Positions 28,098 through 37,482 of a stretch of DNA of 64,000 bases are shown here, piece by piece. The notes beneath the pieces are model-generated. The model saw nothing but the letters and a program-made list of their open reading frames with translations. It did no database searches and was not told the DNA's origin. The stretch lies in contig CBDIBP010000041.1 in assembly GCA_965276955.1 (NCBI GenBank), forward strand, positions 62,001-126,000, written 5' to 3'. The translations under genes and the position numbers were made by a program. Positions within the stretch are counted from its first letter, which is position 1. Each line of letters starts with the position of its first letter. This DNA comes from JABDEZ01 sp965276955 (GTDB taxonomy: Bacteria > Bacteroidota > Bacteroidia > Chitinophagales > Chitinophagaceae).

Positions 28098-28141
28098 TTT
28101 TTAAATAAAAAAGGGTATTTACAACCTTTTTTATTTAAAAA
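28098..28141 (+). terminator. AT-rich 17-bp hairpin behind the desaturase gene
   Basis: Perfect 17-bp stem (28098-28114 with 28125-28141) around a 10-base loop. The stem ends in A/T runs, so it can work as a terminator in either direction. Confidence 0.65.
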
Positions 28142-28217
28142 TATATTTTTATGTTTGTTGTGACATTGTGAATCGAACTCACGCTTTTACAGTCACTAAC
28201 GATCTAAAATAATTTTT

Positions 28218-28943
28218 ATGGGAGTGCTATGGTACTTTGTAATTCTCGCATTAGCAGTTACTGCAGTTGTTATCATGTGCCAAACTGAAATGCTACGCGA
28301 TGAGATAACAGATATGGCTGCATTCCAGGCCGCACGCGTCTTAAGGGCAAAGAACAAAAATGTGAGTATTGATAAAATAAGTAACCACGCTTCTTTTAGC
28401 CTGGGTAGGACCCAGCTTGCCTTCTGGACCATTATCATTATCAGTTCATTTTTATTTGTGTGGGTGAATAGTGGGTTTACTAAGGTGCCCAATATTACAG
28501 AAGTAACACTGGCATTACTGGGTATTGCGGCTGGTACTACCATAGTGGCAAAAATGGTTGATAAGAATCAGGCCGATGGCGGCCAAAGCGCCAATAGTCC
28601 TTCTGTCGACTTTTTGTCTGACATCGTATCAGATGAAAAGGGACCCAGTATACACCGAATGCAAAATGTGTTGTGGACCCTTGTAGTAGGTGCTGTATAT
28701 ATAGTATATGTTGCCGACCACTCCATGCTACCAGATCAGGATACTATCACCCCTCATTTATTAGCCCTTATGGGCATCAGTTCAGGAGCATACCTAAGCC
28801 TGAAGGTGGGGGAAAACAAACCTGTTAATGCTACTAATAACATTAACGATACACCTCCACCACCTCCCGTGGCCCAAGCACCCGCACCCAATGGCAATGT
28901 GGTAGGTGTAGTTCCCGATGGTTCCCTTCAAAATATTGGATAG
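28218..28943 (+). CDS. Membrane protein of unknown function with internal duplication
   Basis: 241 residues with an N-terminal helix (about 4-22) and two similar units. Unit 1 has SLGRTQLAFW, a helix, then LALLGIAAGT; unit 2 has SIHRMQNVLWTL, a helix, then LLALMGISSGAY. Each unit thus pairs a membrane-entry R/Q/W motif with a Gly-rich helix end. The C-terminal 40 residues are Pro/Asn-rich and probably unstructured. I recall similar uncharacterised proteins in other phyla but no function. It stands alone after the desaturase hairpin. Confidence 0.8.
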   Translation: MGVLWYFVILALAVTAVVIMCQTEMLRDEITDMAAFQAARVLRAKNKNVSIDKISNHASFSLGRTQLAFWTIIIISSFLFVWVNSGFTKVPNITEVTLALLGIAAGTTIVAKMVDKNQADGGQSANSPSVDFLSDIVSDEKGPSIHRMQNVLWTLVVGAVYIVYVADHSMLPDQDTITPHLLALMGISSGAYLSLKVGENKPVNATNNINDTPPPPPVAQAPAPNGNVVGVVPDGSLQNIG

Positions 28944-28973
28944 TATGAAAAGGTGACAGGATGGTGCAATTCC

Positions 28974-29567
28974 TTAATTCTTTATCCAGAATTTCAGGTC
29001 GCCATTTTCCAATTTATTCACAATGGTATAGGTCTTGGGTATCTCTTGCAGGCGGGCATGGTATGTAACTAACCTTGTAGCGGAGGGCATCTTTTTCAAG
29101 CCTTCGTATAGGTAACGTTCATAGTGTACATACTGCTCTGTAGAGTGTTCCACCTTTTCGTCTATCCTGTCCTGCTTATCTACATTCTCGTAAAATGAGT
29201 TGAAGAAATAAAAATGGTCAAAGTCGTGCAGGTTCAGTTGTGTGAAATTGCCATTTAGAAAAGAAACGTTTTGTAGACCAAGTGTGCGTTGCGCGCGCAG
29301 GCCATGCTTTATTAAATTGCTGCGCTGCTCTATTCCAATGAACTCAGCCTCATTGTGGAAAGCTGCACCCACAATACAGAACTTGCCTGCACCGCTACCA
29401 ATATCTAATATCTTGCTCCCCGGTGTTGTTAAGAAATCTGCCGCAAGCTTTGCTATACGTACGGGTGTAAAGTGGCGGGCAGCCACCCGCTGCATATTGG
29501 CCGGGTACAGCTCGTTGAAGTCTTCGTCGCTTTGAAAGTATTTTGCGTTTGTATCGGAGGTGGTCAT
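28974..29567 (-). CDS. Class I SAM-dependent methyltransferase
   Basis: 197 residues from the ATG at 29565-29567; an ATG 23 codons upstream adds a hydrophobic stretch of no family character. SAM motif I is ILDIGSGAGKF (about residue 52), motif II FIGIEQR, then a FYFFNSFYEN segment in place of the usual post-I acidic/aromatic motif. Substrate unknown. Converges on the upstream membrane protein gene. Confidence 0.82.
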   Translation of the reverse strand: MTTSDTNAKYFQSDEDFNELYPANMQRVAARHFTPVRIAKLAADFLTTPGSKILDIGSGAGKFCIVGAAFHNEAEFIGIEQRSNLIKHGLRAQRTLGLQNVSFLNGNFTQLNLHDFDHFYFFNSFYENVDKQDRIDEKVEHSTEQYVHYERYLYEGLKKMPSATRLVTYHARLQEIPKTYTIVNKLENGDLKFWIKN

Positions 29568-29741
29568 TTGGGTTTTTAAGGTACAATTTCCAGTTGGTAA
29601 GACAAAAAAATTAGTTACAATGATGAGCAGTGGCAAAGCAATACTTCGGCTGTAGTGAACATAAAAATGAATTTCACTTTATTCATTAAGTTTATGAACG
29701 TGTAGTGATTATCTTTATTACCCATGATCGTACTACTACCC

Positions 29742-30419
29742 ATGAAGAAAATAATATCGACGTTACTTTTCATTTTTGCAGTAACAGGTGAGCTCCATGC
29801 CCAGTTTTCCTTTGGTCCTGAAGTTGGGATCGATATATCAACTATAAAGATCAAGAAGAATAATAATTCCGGCTATTATTATTCTATCCCATCACAATCG
29901 TCTATAGTAGGATTTAAAGGTGGTGGTGTCATAGATTGCCGCTTGGGCCCCAATTCCGGCTTTCATTTTCAGTCAGGTGTGTTCTTTTCCAGCGAGGGGG
30001 CTGGTTTTGGTAACGGTCAGCAACTGGTGGTCAATTATCTGCAAATACCAGCTAATTTGGTGTACAAATTTTCAACTGGGCCGGACGATTATTTTTTTAT
30101 AGGCGCCGGACCATTTACAGGTTTCGTTGTTGGTGGCAGTATAACTTCCTATGGCACCACACACCATATCAAAACCGGTTCAGATCCCAATAGCGATGAT
30201 GTAGAGCCCAATGACTGGGGACTGGGTTTTCAGGCAGGGTATCAGTTTGGCTTTGGCCTGTTCCTTCGCGGACAATACCTGACAAGTGGCACAAGCGTCA
30301 TCCCTAACGAAAATAATGACATCGCTGGATTTAACCATGTATTCAGCATAACGACAGGTTGGCTTTTTGGGGGTAAACAAGAGCGATCGCGATATCCACA
30401 TTACCGGAATGGATATTAA
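29742..30419 (+). CDS. Outer membrane beta-barrel protein (PorT-like family)
   Basis: 225 residues. Signal peptide MKKIISTLLFIFAVTGELHAQ from the ATG at 29742 (an ATG six codons earlier is less suitable). The rest is an alternating pattern of amphipathic strands with Gly and aromatics (FSFGPEVGID, GFHFQSGVFFSSEG, GLGFQAGYQFGFGLFLRGQY), as in small eight-stranded porin-like outer membrane proteins of Bacteroidota. It does not end in Phe but in a basic tail (ERSRYPHYRNGY), which is unusual for a barrel. Function unknown. Confidence 0.8.
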   Translation: MKKIISTLLFIFAVTGELHAQFSFGPEVGIDISTIKIKKNNNSGYYYSIPSQSSIVGFKGGGVIDCRLGPNSGFHFQSGVFFSSEGAGFGNGQQLVVNYLQIPANLVYKFSTGPDDYFFIGAGPFTGFVVGGSITSYGTTHHIKTGSDPNSDDVEPNDWGLGFQAGYQFGFGLFLRGQYLTSGTSVIPNENNDIAGFNHVFSITTGWLFGGKQERSRYPHYRNGY

Positions 30420-30923
30420 TATAGGTCATAGTTTGTCCCAAAAGGATCCTGGCTCTTTATGCCATACAAGCGCGCAGTCGCAATTTTGCCTGTCGCCATA
30501 TTTCATATTAAGAATGTGTATATCTTCTCGGGTTATTAATTTAACTTTAGCTAAATTGCCTTGTCAAACACCAAGGCATTAACATCCTCGTTGACAAAAG
30601 GAAATTACCACCATAGGTAAAAACCGGAAATTTATCGGTAAGATACGAGATTTTATATTCTGCAATAAGTATTGTCCAGCTTGCGTTTCAAGCTACGACC
30701 CCAGAAAAATTACCGATTTTTATTTTTACTTGCAGACCGGAAATTTTGGAACTACAATATAAATAAATACCTAATAAATACATTGCGGTTATTTGTGTTT
30801 TGTTAGCGGCAGTATATATATAAGACATAGATGTAGCATGTACCATACTGCAAGAGCACCATTCGTTACTCGCTTAATGACCACAAAAAAGATTAGCCTA
30901 CCTTCGCAGCCAATTTCAATACT
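30420..30923. other. 500-base intergenic region
   Basis: AT-rich, with no convincing gene. It carries copy 2 of the 42-base repeat (30496-30537) and, about 25 bases before the helicase ATG, the promoter-like sequence TACCTTCG (one mismatch from TAnnTTTG). Confidence 0.55.
30496..30537 (+). repeat. Dispersed 42-base repeat, copy 2
   Basis: Counterpart of 26514-26555; same start CCATATTTCAT and same end GGTTATT. Confidence 0.5.
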
Positions 30924-32255
30924 ATGACCTTTAGAGAACTGAACCTGAATACCTCTTTGCTGAATGCGCTGGACGATATGGGCCTTACTACCCCTACCAC
31001 CATACAGCACAAGGTATTTAGTGTAGTGATGGGCGGGCGCGATGTGTGCGGTATAGCACAAACAGGTACTGGTAAAACATTTGCCTACCTGCTGCCATGC
31101 ATGCGTATGTGGAAGTATAGTAAAGACCGCAACCCACAGGTGCTGATACTGGTGCCAACCCGCGAGCTGGTAGTGCAGGTAGTAGAGGCCGTAAAGAGCC
31201 TGGCCAAGTACATGACGCTGGAAGTGGTGGGTGTGTATGGTGGGGTGAACATGAAGCCACAGATAGCCAGTATAGAGAATGGGGCAGATATAATAGTGGC
31301 TACGCCTGGCAGGCTGATAGATATAGTGTTTAATGGCAACCTGAAGTTGAAGAACGTAAAACAACTGGTGATAGATGAAATGGATGAGATGCTGAACCTG
31401 GGTTTCCGCACACAGATAAACACCATATTTGAGATGTTGCCGGCAAAGAGGCAGAATCTGCTGTTTAGCGCCACTATACCTGAAGAAGTAGAGGCTACAA
31501 TAGCCAAGAACTTTAATAACCCTATAATGATAGAAGCGGCGCCTACCGGTACACCGCTGGATAATATAAGCCAGGAAGTATATGAGGTGCCCAACTTCAA
31601 TACCAAGATAAACCTGCTGAAATTGCTGCTGAATGAGAACGAGGACATGAACAGGGTACTGGTATTTGTAGGTACCAAAGGTCTTGCCGATGATGTTTAT
31701 GAGCAAATGGAGCCTGCCTTTGAAGGTGTGGCCGGTGTAATGCACAACAATAAAGACCAGAACTATAGGTTCAACGTGGTGAACAGTTTCCAGGCAGGTA
31801 CGTACCGTTTTATAATAGCTACAGACATCATAGCCCGCGGGCTCGACATCAGCGACGTGAGCCACGTGGTGAACTTTGACGTACCCGATGTGCCGGAGCA
31901 ATACATACACCGTATAGGCCGTACAGGCCGTGCTGATAAAAAAGGAACGTCTATCACCTTTGTAACAGAAAAGGAACAACCGTTGATGACCGACATAGAG
32001 GGCCTCATGAACTATAAAGTGCCTCGTATACCATTACCAGCTAATCTGGAAATAAGCGATGTACTGACCCGTGATGAGCTGCCAGTGGTATTTATGAAGG
32101 CCCCGCAAATAAAGCTACCGGAAATGTATAGCGGGGGTGGCGCCTTTCATGAAAAGAAAGAGAAGAACCGCCGCGAACCCACAAAGAAGATAAGCCACAA
32201 AGATAAAATGATGAAGAAGTACGGCAAACCCAAGACGAGGGGGCAGAAGAAGTAG
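30924..32255 (+). CDS. DEAD-box-type ATP-dependent RNA helicase with a DEMD box
   Basis: 443 residues, cytosolic RNA remodelling, probably ribosome assembly or mRNA decay. Q motif (TTPTTIQHKVF), Walker A AQTGTGKT, PTREL, motif II as VIDEMDEML, motif III SAT, motif V ARGLDI and motif VI HRIGRTGR are all present. Motif II reads DEMD instead of DEAD; the two catalytic acids are kept. The C-terminal tail from about 410 is very basic, as in RhlE-type enzymes. It converges on prmC with a 10-base gap. Confidence 0.94.
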   Translation: MTFRELNLNTSLLNALDDMGLTTPTTIQHKVFSVVMGGRDVCGIAQTGTGKTFAYLLPCMRMWKYSKDRNPQVLILVPTRELVVQVVEAVKSLAKYMTLEVVGVYGGVNMKPQIASIENGADIIVATPGRLIDIVFNGNLKLKNVKQLVIDEMDEMLNLGFRTQINTIFEMLPAKRQNLLFSATIPEEVEATIAKNFNNPIMIEAAPTGTPLDNISQEVYEVPNFNTKINLLKLLLNENEDMNRVLVFVGTKGLADDVYEQMEPAFEGVAGVMHNNKDQNYRFNVVNSFQAGTYRFIIATDIIARGLDISDVSHVVNFDVPDVPEQYIHRIGRTGRADKKGTSITFVTEKEQPLMTDIEGLMNYKVPRIPLPANLEISDVLTRDELPVVFMKAPQIKLPEMYSGGGAFHEKKEKNRREPTKKISHKDKMMKKYGKPKTRGQKK

Positions 32256-32265
32256 ATCTATAGGT

Positions 32266-33114
32266 TTACATAGATGCTTTCAGCATTCTGGTGTTGCCGT
32301 GCATATCGTCCTTTATTTCTACATGCAAGTATCCCATTTGTTTGAACAACTCACCAGTTTGCTGTGCGTGGTCTATGTGGAGTTCGCAGTATATGATACC
32401 GTTAGGGTTGAGATGGTTTTTGCCAAATCTTGCAATTGCTTTGTAAAACAGTAGCGGATCGTCATTGGGTACGAATAGGGCAAGTCCAGGTTCATGGTCC
32501 TTTACATTAGTATGCATGTTGGCTTGTTCTGATACTGGAATATAGGGTGGGTTGGATACGATGATATCGTACTTTTCAGTTGGCCACTGTTGCTCATCGA
32601 GAAAGTCAAGCTGATGAAAAGTGACATCGGCATGCAGGTTAGCAGCATTGCGTTGGGCTACACCAAGGGCGTCCGGGCTGATATCAAATGCATGTGCACT
32701 GCCCTGTAACCCCAATTGTAGCGAAATAGCAATGCATCCACTGCCGGTACCGACATCAGCTATTGTTAGCTGTTGTTTCCCTTTATGGTCTTTTATTATC
32801 CAGTCCGCCAACTCTTCTGTTTCCGGGCGGGGTATCAGCACATGTTCATTTACAAAGAATGCATGACCCATGAACCATGTGGTGCCAGTTATGTATTGCA
32901 GTGGTGTGCCGGTAGCCAGCTTGTCCTTGGCTTGCAGCCACTGGGTTTGTTGTTCCGGGGTAAGCAGCGTATCTCGCTGCACAATGCGGTCCAGCTTGGT
33001 CGCATCTGTAAGGTAGGTGAGGTATTGGTCTGCAATAGCTACGGCTTCCCGGGCATCATACATAGGTTGTAGTGCCTGTTGCAGCTGGTGAAAAGCCTCG
33101 GTATAAGTGAGCAT
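32266..33114 (-). CDS. prmC: Peptide chain release factor N5-glutamine methyltransferase
   Basis: Methylates the GGQ glutamine of release factors RF1 and RF2. 282 residues: helical N-terminal substrate domain, then PLQYITGTTWFMG and VLIPRPETEEL, the SAM motif IADVGTGSGCIAISL, and the catalytic NPPY (SNPPYIP). All are diagnostic of PrmC. It is divergent from ribD across about 58 bases, and convergent with the helicase gene. It is not next to prfA. Confidence 0.95.
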   Translation of the reverse strand: MLTYTEAFHQLQQALQPMYDAREAVAIADQYLTYLTDATKLDRIVQRDTLLTPEQQTQWLQAKDKLATGTPLQYITGTTWFMGHAFFVNEHVLIPRPETEELADWIIKDHKGKQQLTIADVGTGSGCIAISLQLGLQGSAHAFDISPDALGVAQRNAANLHADVTFHQLDFLDEQQWPTEKYDIIVSNPPYIPVSEQANMHTNVKDHEPGLALFVPNDDPLLFYKAIARFGKNHLNPNGIIYCELHIDHAQQTGELFKQMGYLHVEIKDDMHGNTRMLKASM

Positions 33115-33172
33115 AAGTAAAGATATAAAGGTTTGCAGGCGTAAAGAAGGATTTCACTAATTTAGTACCCGC

Positions 33173-34243
33173 ATGGAGCATGATGAATTGTATATGAGGC
33201 GCTGCCTGGAACTGGCACAACGGGCTAAAGGGTTTACGGCTCCTAACCCTATGGTGGGGGCAGTGCTGGTGCATGACGGCCGTATTATAGGGGAGGGGTG
33301 GCACCACTTCTACGGGGCGGCACACGCAGAGGGGAACTGTATAGACAGTGTGCAGCCGCAAGACCGACACCTGCTGCCGGAAAGCACTATGTACGTGAGC
33401 CTGGAGCCATGCGCGCACTATGGCAACACGCCGCCATGTGCTGTGCGACTGGTAGAAGAAAAGATCAAGAAAGTAGTGATAGCCAATATAGACCCGTTCG
33501 AAAAAGTTGAGGGTAGGGGTATTGGTATACTGGAAGAATATGGAGTGCAGGTGCAGCAGAACGTGCTGCAACAAGAAGGTCTTTGGATGAACCGTCGTTT
33601 TTTTTGCTTTCACACGCAGAAGCGGCCATACATCATACTCAAGTGGGCGCAAACACGTGAAGGGTACATAGCCCCTACGGATGGCAGCCGGCTACAGATA
33701 AGCAATATACACAGCCAAACATTGGTGCACAAGTGGCGTACCGAGGAAGGGGCCATATTGGTGGGAACCAATACAGCGCTAAATGACAACCCCGAACTGA
33801 CCGCCCGACTGTGGAAAGGAAAGCAACCACTGCGCATATTGCTGGATAAGGGCCTAAGGGTGCCCCACACCCACAAGTTGCTTAACGAGGCTGCAGCAAC
33901 GTGGATATTCAACGAAGAAAAAGATACATTGCAGGGCAACCTGCATTATATACAAACGCCATTTGATCTGGACGTATTGCAATATGTTTTGCTACGGTTG
34001 TATGATGCACGCATATTATCAGTGATCATAGAAGGAGGCGCTGCGGTGCTGGATAGTTTTATAACTTCCGGCCTGTGGGATGAGGCACGCGTGTTTACCG
34101 GGCAAGTATCTTTACCAGATGGTATTGCCGCACCATTGATACAAAACGGTATCCCAGCATTCACAACACAACTGCAAGGCGACCAACTGCAGGTATGGAC
34201 GAACAAGCACGCTACGCCATATGCGCCAGGCATGGAATTATAA
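33173..34243 (+). CDS. ribD: Bifunctional riboflavin biosynthesis deaminase/reductase
   Basis: 356 residues. The N-terminal deaminase domain (about 1-145) has the zinc ligands HAE and EPCAHYGNTPPC. The C-terminal reductase domain (about 150-350) has GYIAPTDGSRLQIS and VIIEGGAAVLDSFI. It deaminates and then reduces the pyrimidine intermediate of riboflavin synthesis in the cytosol. First gene of a tight four-gene plus-strand run (ribD, EamA-like, yigZ-like, queG), with gaps or overlaps below 15 bases. Confidence 0.95.
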   Translation: MEHDELYMRRCLELAQRAKGFTAPNPMVGAVLVHDGRIIGEGWHHFYGAAHAEGNCIDSVQPQDRHLLPESTMYVSLEPCAHYGNTPPCAVRLVEEKIKKVVIANIDPFEKVEGRGIGILEEYGVQVQQNVLQQEGLWMNRRFFCFHTQKRPYIILKWAQTREGYIAPTDGSRLQISNIHSQTLVHKWRTEEGAILVGTNTALNDNPELTARLWKGKQPLRILLDKGLRVPHTHKLLNEAAATWIFNEEKDTLQGNLHYIQTPFDLDVLQYVLLRLYDARILSVIIEGGAAVLDSFITSGLWDEARVFTGQVSLPDGIAAPLIQNGIPAFTTQLQGDQLQVWTNKHATPYAPGMEL

Positions 34244-34254
34244 TCACCACTGCG

Positions 34255-35139
34255 ATGTTCTACTTAATAGCTACTATTTTATTGAATACAGTACTATCTG
34301 TCATCTTCAAGCTGATGCCCAGGTACAAGGTAGATGTGCTGCAGGCAATAGTAGTGAACTATTGGGTATGTGTGGTCACAGGCAGCCTTTTCATCGGTCA
34401 CTTTCCCATCAATAGCACGGGAGTACAGGAGCCATGGTTCCCCTGGGCATTGCTGACGGGGGCTTGCTTTATAACGATATTCAACCTTATTGGGTTTCGC
34501 ACACGGGTAGATGGTATTACTACTACTACCATAGCCAATAAACTATCGCTGGTAATACCGGTGTTGCTGGCCATAGTATTTTATAACGAAAAGGCTGGCT
34601 TGCTGAATATAGCTGGTATAGTACTGGCATTCCCTGCGGTGTACCTTACGAGCAGGGTGAAGGAAGATAAAACTAATAAAGCGCCATCGCTGGGCTGGCT
34701 GGCTTTATTGTTCATAGGCAGTGGTCTGCTGGACGCACTGGTGAACTATGTGCAGCACACACAGTTGCTTACATCAGAAGCTCAATCGTTGTTCACTATC
34801 TACACTTTTGCTGCTGCAGGGTGTATAGGTATTGTGCTGGTCGCGGTGCTGGTGATATTGAAACGCATACAACTTAATATACAAAGCGTTGTAGCAGGCA
34901 TTTGTTTAGGAGTGCCCAATTACTTTTCCATATACTACTTTATACGGCTGCTGCATTCCGGCTTCTTACATAGCTCTGCCGCTATACCGGTGAATAATAT
35001 TGGGATACTGGTGTCATCTGCTGTGGCTGCCTTATTGCTGTTTAGGGAGCGCATAACATGGCTCAGGTTCATAGGATTGGTATTGTCGGTAACGGCTATT
35101 TTACTGATCGCATTCGGGGATAAGTATGGAGGAATATAA
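34255..35139 (+). CDS. EamA-like (DMT superfamily) transporter
   Basis: 294 residues from the ATG at 34255, 11 bases behind ribD, with about ten membrane helices in two repeats. The pattern IANKLSLVIPVLLAIVFYNEKAG and the second-half equivalent SSAVAALLLFRERITWLRFIG are typical of EamA exporters. Substrate unknown. Its end overlaps the next gene by 14 bases, so it is part of the ribD run. Confidence 0.87.
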   Translation: MFYLIATILLNTVLSVIFKLMPRYKVDVLQAIVVNYWVCVVTGSLFIGHFPINSTGVQEPWFPWALLTGACFITIFNLIGFRTRVDGITTTTIANKLSLVIPVLLAIVFYNEKAGLLNIAGIVLAFPAVYLTSRVKEDKTNKAPSLGWLALLFIGSGLLDALVNYVQHTQLLTSEAQSLFTIYTFAAAGCIGIVLVAVLVILKRIQLNIQSVVAGICLGVPNYFSIYYFIRLLHSGFLHSSAAIPVNNIGILVSSAVAALLLFRERITWLRFIGLVLSVTAILLIAFGDKYGGI

Positions 35140-35740
35140 ATGTGCCACAATAGCCGGCGCCACTACTGCGGAGTTCAAAGACCGTGGTAGCAGGTTCATA
35201 GCATATGCGTATCCTGTAACTACACTGCAGGAGGCGAAGGAGAAAGTGCAGCTGTTGAAAAAGGAACACCCTAAGGCCAACCATCACTGTGTAGCCTTCA
35301 GGATGGGTACCGACGGCACGCAGTATAGGGCCAGCGATGATGGCGAACCTGCGGGAAGCGCCGGTAAACCTATGCTGGGACAAATAGACAGCGCCAACCT
35401 TACCAATGTGCTGGTGGTGGTAGTGCGGTACTTTGGCGGTACGCTATTGGGTGTTCCCGGACTTATTAATGCGTATAAGACCGTAACAGCTAATGTGCTG
35501 GCACTGGCAACAAGGGTGGAGCGGTGGATAGAAAATAAAGTAGAGATATCGTTTGACTATCCGGCCATGGGCGAGGTGCTGAATCTGCTGAAACAAAGCG
35601 AGGCAACCACTTATAAGCAAGACCTGCAATTGTTTTGCCTGGTTGTAGCAGGTATACCACGCAAATATTCTAATGCCTATCTTCACAAGCTTTCCGAAAT
35701 TCGTAGCGTTACTATTAAGCCTGTCAAGGAAACGGAATAA
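35126..35740 (+). CDS. YigZ / IMPACT family protein
   Basis: 204 residues. The N-terminal UPF0029 domain shows the family blocks GSRFIAYAYPV, HHCVAFRMG, ASDDGEPAGSAGKPML and VVVRYFGGTLLGVPGL. The C-terminal DUF1949-like ferredoxin fold follows (about 135-200). IMPACT homologues affect translation control in eukaryotes; the bacterial role is unclear. Overlaps the EamA gene by 14 bases and abuts queG, so co-translation is likely. Confidence 0.92.
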   Translation: MEEYKCATIAGATTAEFKDRGSRFIAYAYPVTTLQEAKEKVQLLKKEHPKANHHCVAFRMGTDGTQYRASDDGEPAGSAGKPMLGQIDSANLTNVLVVVVRYFGGTLLGVPGLINAYKTVTANVLALATRVERWIENKVEISFDYPAMGEVLNLLKQSEATTYKQDLQLFCLVVAGIPRKYSNAYLHKLSEIRSVTIKPVKETE

Positions 35741-35741
35741 G

Positions 35742-36704
35742 ATGTCATCTATAGCTCAACAGCATACTGATCTGATAAAAACTGAGGCTGCGCGCCTGGG
35801 GTTCATGTCGTGCGGTATAGCAAAGGCTGTGCAGCTTGACGATGATGCCCGGCGGCTGGAGCAGTGGTTGAACAATGGTTACCAGGCAGGTATGCACTAT
35901 ATGGAGCGCAACTTTGACCTGAGGATAGACCCGCGCAAGCTGGTGCCAGGGGCAAAGTCAGTGATAACAGTGCTGCTTAATTATTATCCTGAAGCGGTGC
36001 AACAGTCCCAGGCTCCGCGTGTGGCTAAATATGCGTGGGGTACCGATTATCACTACGTGATAAGGGACAAACTGAATGAATTGCTGGACGTGATGAGACA
36101 GCAGATAGGCGAGGTGGATGGGCGTGGATTTGTAGATAGCGCACCGGTATTGGAGCGCAGCTGGGCAGTACGCAGCGGACTGGGCTGGATAGGAAAGAAT
36201 GCTAATTTACTAACTAAACAAACTGGGTCCTTTTTCTTTATTGCCACACTCATTACCGACCTGGAACTGATACCTGATGCGCCTTTTGCTACAGACCACT
36301 GTGGTACCTGTACACGATGTATAGATGTATGCCCTACCGATGCAATTATAGCTCCCGGAAAGATAGATGCGAACCGCTGCATCTCTTACCTTACCATAGA
36401 GCTAAAGGATGCCATGACACCCGCAGGTTTTGAGGGTAAGATGGATAACTGGATGTTTGGTTGCGATGTGTGCCAGGATGTGTGCCCGTGGAACAGGTTC
36501 TCCAAACCCAATACCGAGAGTGCTTTTACGCCTATCCCCGAAATTTTGAACTTATCGTTGGGGGAATGGGAGGAAATGAGCGAGACACAATTCAAAGCGA
36601 TATTCAAAAACTCGCCTATTAAGCGCGCAAAGCATAGTGGTGTGCTGCGGAATTTGAAAATGCTGAGGGTCGACAGACCATTGCCTCCTGAGTTCGACAC
36701 TTAA
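35742..36704 (+). CDS. queG: Epoxyqueuosine reductase
   Basis: Performs the last step of queuosine tRNA modification, reducing epoxyqueuosine with a cobalamin cofactor and two [4Fe-4S] clusters. 320 residues from the ATG at 35742, directly after the previous stop. The active-site region DSAPVLERSWAVRSGLGWIGKN and the ferredoxin motifs CGTCTRCIDVCPTDAI and CDVCQDVCPWN are complete. The C-terminal HEAT-like extension of longer QueG proteins is absent. Last gene of the ribD run; convergent with pcm. Confidence 0.95.
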   Translation: MSSIAQQHTDLIKTEAARLGFMSCGIAKAVQLDDDARRLEQWLNNGYQAGMHYMERNFDLRIDPRKLVPGAKSVITVLLNYYPEAVQQSQAPRVAKYAWGTDYHYVIRDKLNELLDVMRQQIGEVDGRGFVDSAPVLERSWAVRSGLGWIGKNANLLTKQTGSFFFIATLITDLELIPDAPFATDHCGTCTRCIDVCPTDAIIAPGKIDANRCISYLTIELKDAMTPAGFEGKMDNWMFGCDVCQDVCPWNRFSKPNTESAFTPIPEILNLSLGEWEEMSETQFKAIFKNSPIKRAKHSGVLRNLKMLRVDRPLPPEFDT

Positions 36705-36740
36705 GCACTGGTGGTGTCAAGCCCGCCATAATACTTTCTT

Positions 36741-37406
36741 TTACTTGTTCTTCCCTTCCAGCATAGGGACAAAGGAGGCATCGCCAAGTTCTTCTTCGTG
36801 TACCTGGCCTTGGGCATCTTTGCGGATACGGAGCATTTTCTGACCGTTATCGTCGCCTACAGGTATTACCATGAAGCCGCCGGGTTTCAATTGTTCTACC
36901 AGTTTTGGGGGTACGAAAGGAGCGCCACAAGTGATGATGATCTTATCGAATGGGCCGTATGATGGGAGGCCTTCAAATCCATCGCCATAAAAACGTTTTA
37001 TGCTGGTATAATTCTTTAGAAAGAAGAACTGGCCTACAAAATCGTACAGCGCTTTTTGACGCTCTATGCTGAATACAGTTGCACCGACTTCTGCTAATAC
37101 ACAGGATTGGTAGGCACTACCGGTGCCTATTTCCAGCACCTTATCGTATTTCTTTATTTCAAGTAGCTGTGTCTGGAAGGCAACGGTATATGGCTGAGAA
37201 ATGGTTTGCCCGGCTGTGATAGGGAACGCACGGTCCTCGTACGCAATGCGCTCGAAAGCAGGGTCAAGAAAAAAGTGGCGTGGAATGGCTTCAATGGCAG
37301 ACAACACTTTTTCATCCTTTATCCCTTTCTCTCTAAGTGTTTGTACCAGTTGTTTTCTTAGTCCCTTGTGCAGGTAATTATCATCTTTAGGCTTGCTATG
37401 GAGCAT
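36741..37406 (-). CDS. pcm: Protein-L-isoaspartate O-methyltransferase
   Basis: Repairs isoaspartyl residues in damaged proteins. 221 residues; characteristic blocks are AIPRHFFLDPAF, GQTISQPYTVAFQTQLL, the SAM motif VLEIGTGSAYQSCVLAE and IIITCGAPFVPPKLVEQL. The usual TGSGYQ is TGSAYQ here, a minor change. The TAACTTTA element just upstream of the ATG resembles a -7 promoter box. Followed by no terminator that I can identify. Confidence 0.95.
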   Translation of the reverse strand: MLHSKPKDDNYLHKGLRKQLVQTLREKGIKDEKVLSAIEAIPRHFFLDPAFERIAYEDRAFPITAGQTISQPYTVAFQTQLLEIKKYDKVLEIGTGSAYQSCVLAEVGATVFSIERQKALYDFVGQFFFLKNYTSIKRFYGDGFEGLPSYGPFDKIIITCGAPFVPPKLVEQLKPGGFMVIPVGDDNGQKMLRIRKDAQGQVHEEELGDASFVPMLEGKNK

Positions 37407-37482
37407 GCAGTAAAGTTACTACAGGAATAGGGTAATTAAAAGGCGTGGGGATATCTTTAAAAAGACGCCGTAAGCATCTACA

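Noticed and set aside
30789..31979. 396-codon frame antisense to the RNA helicase
   Set aside because: Composition (His/Tyr/Val-rich) is what the complement of a real gene gives; the sense strand has all helicase motifs.
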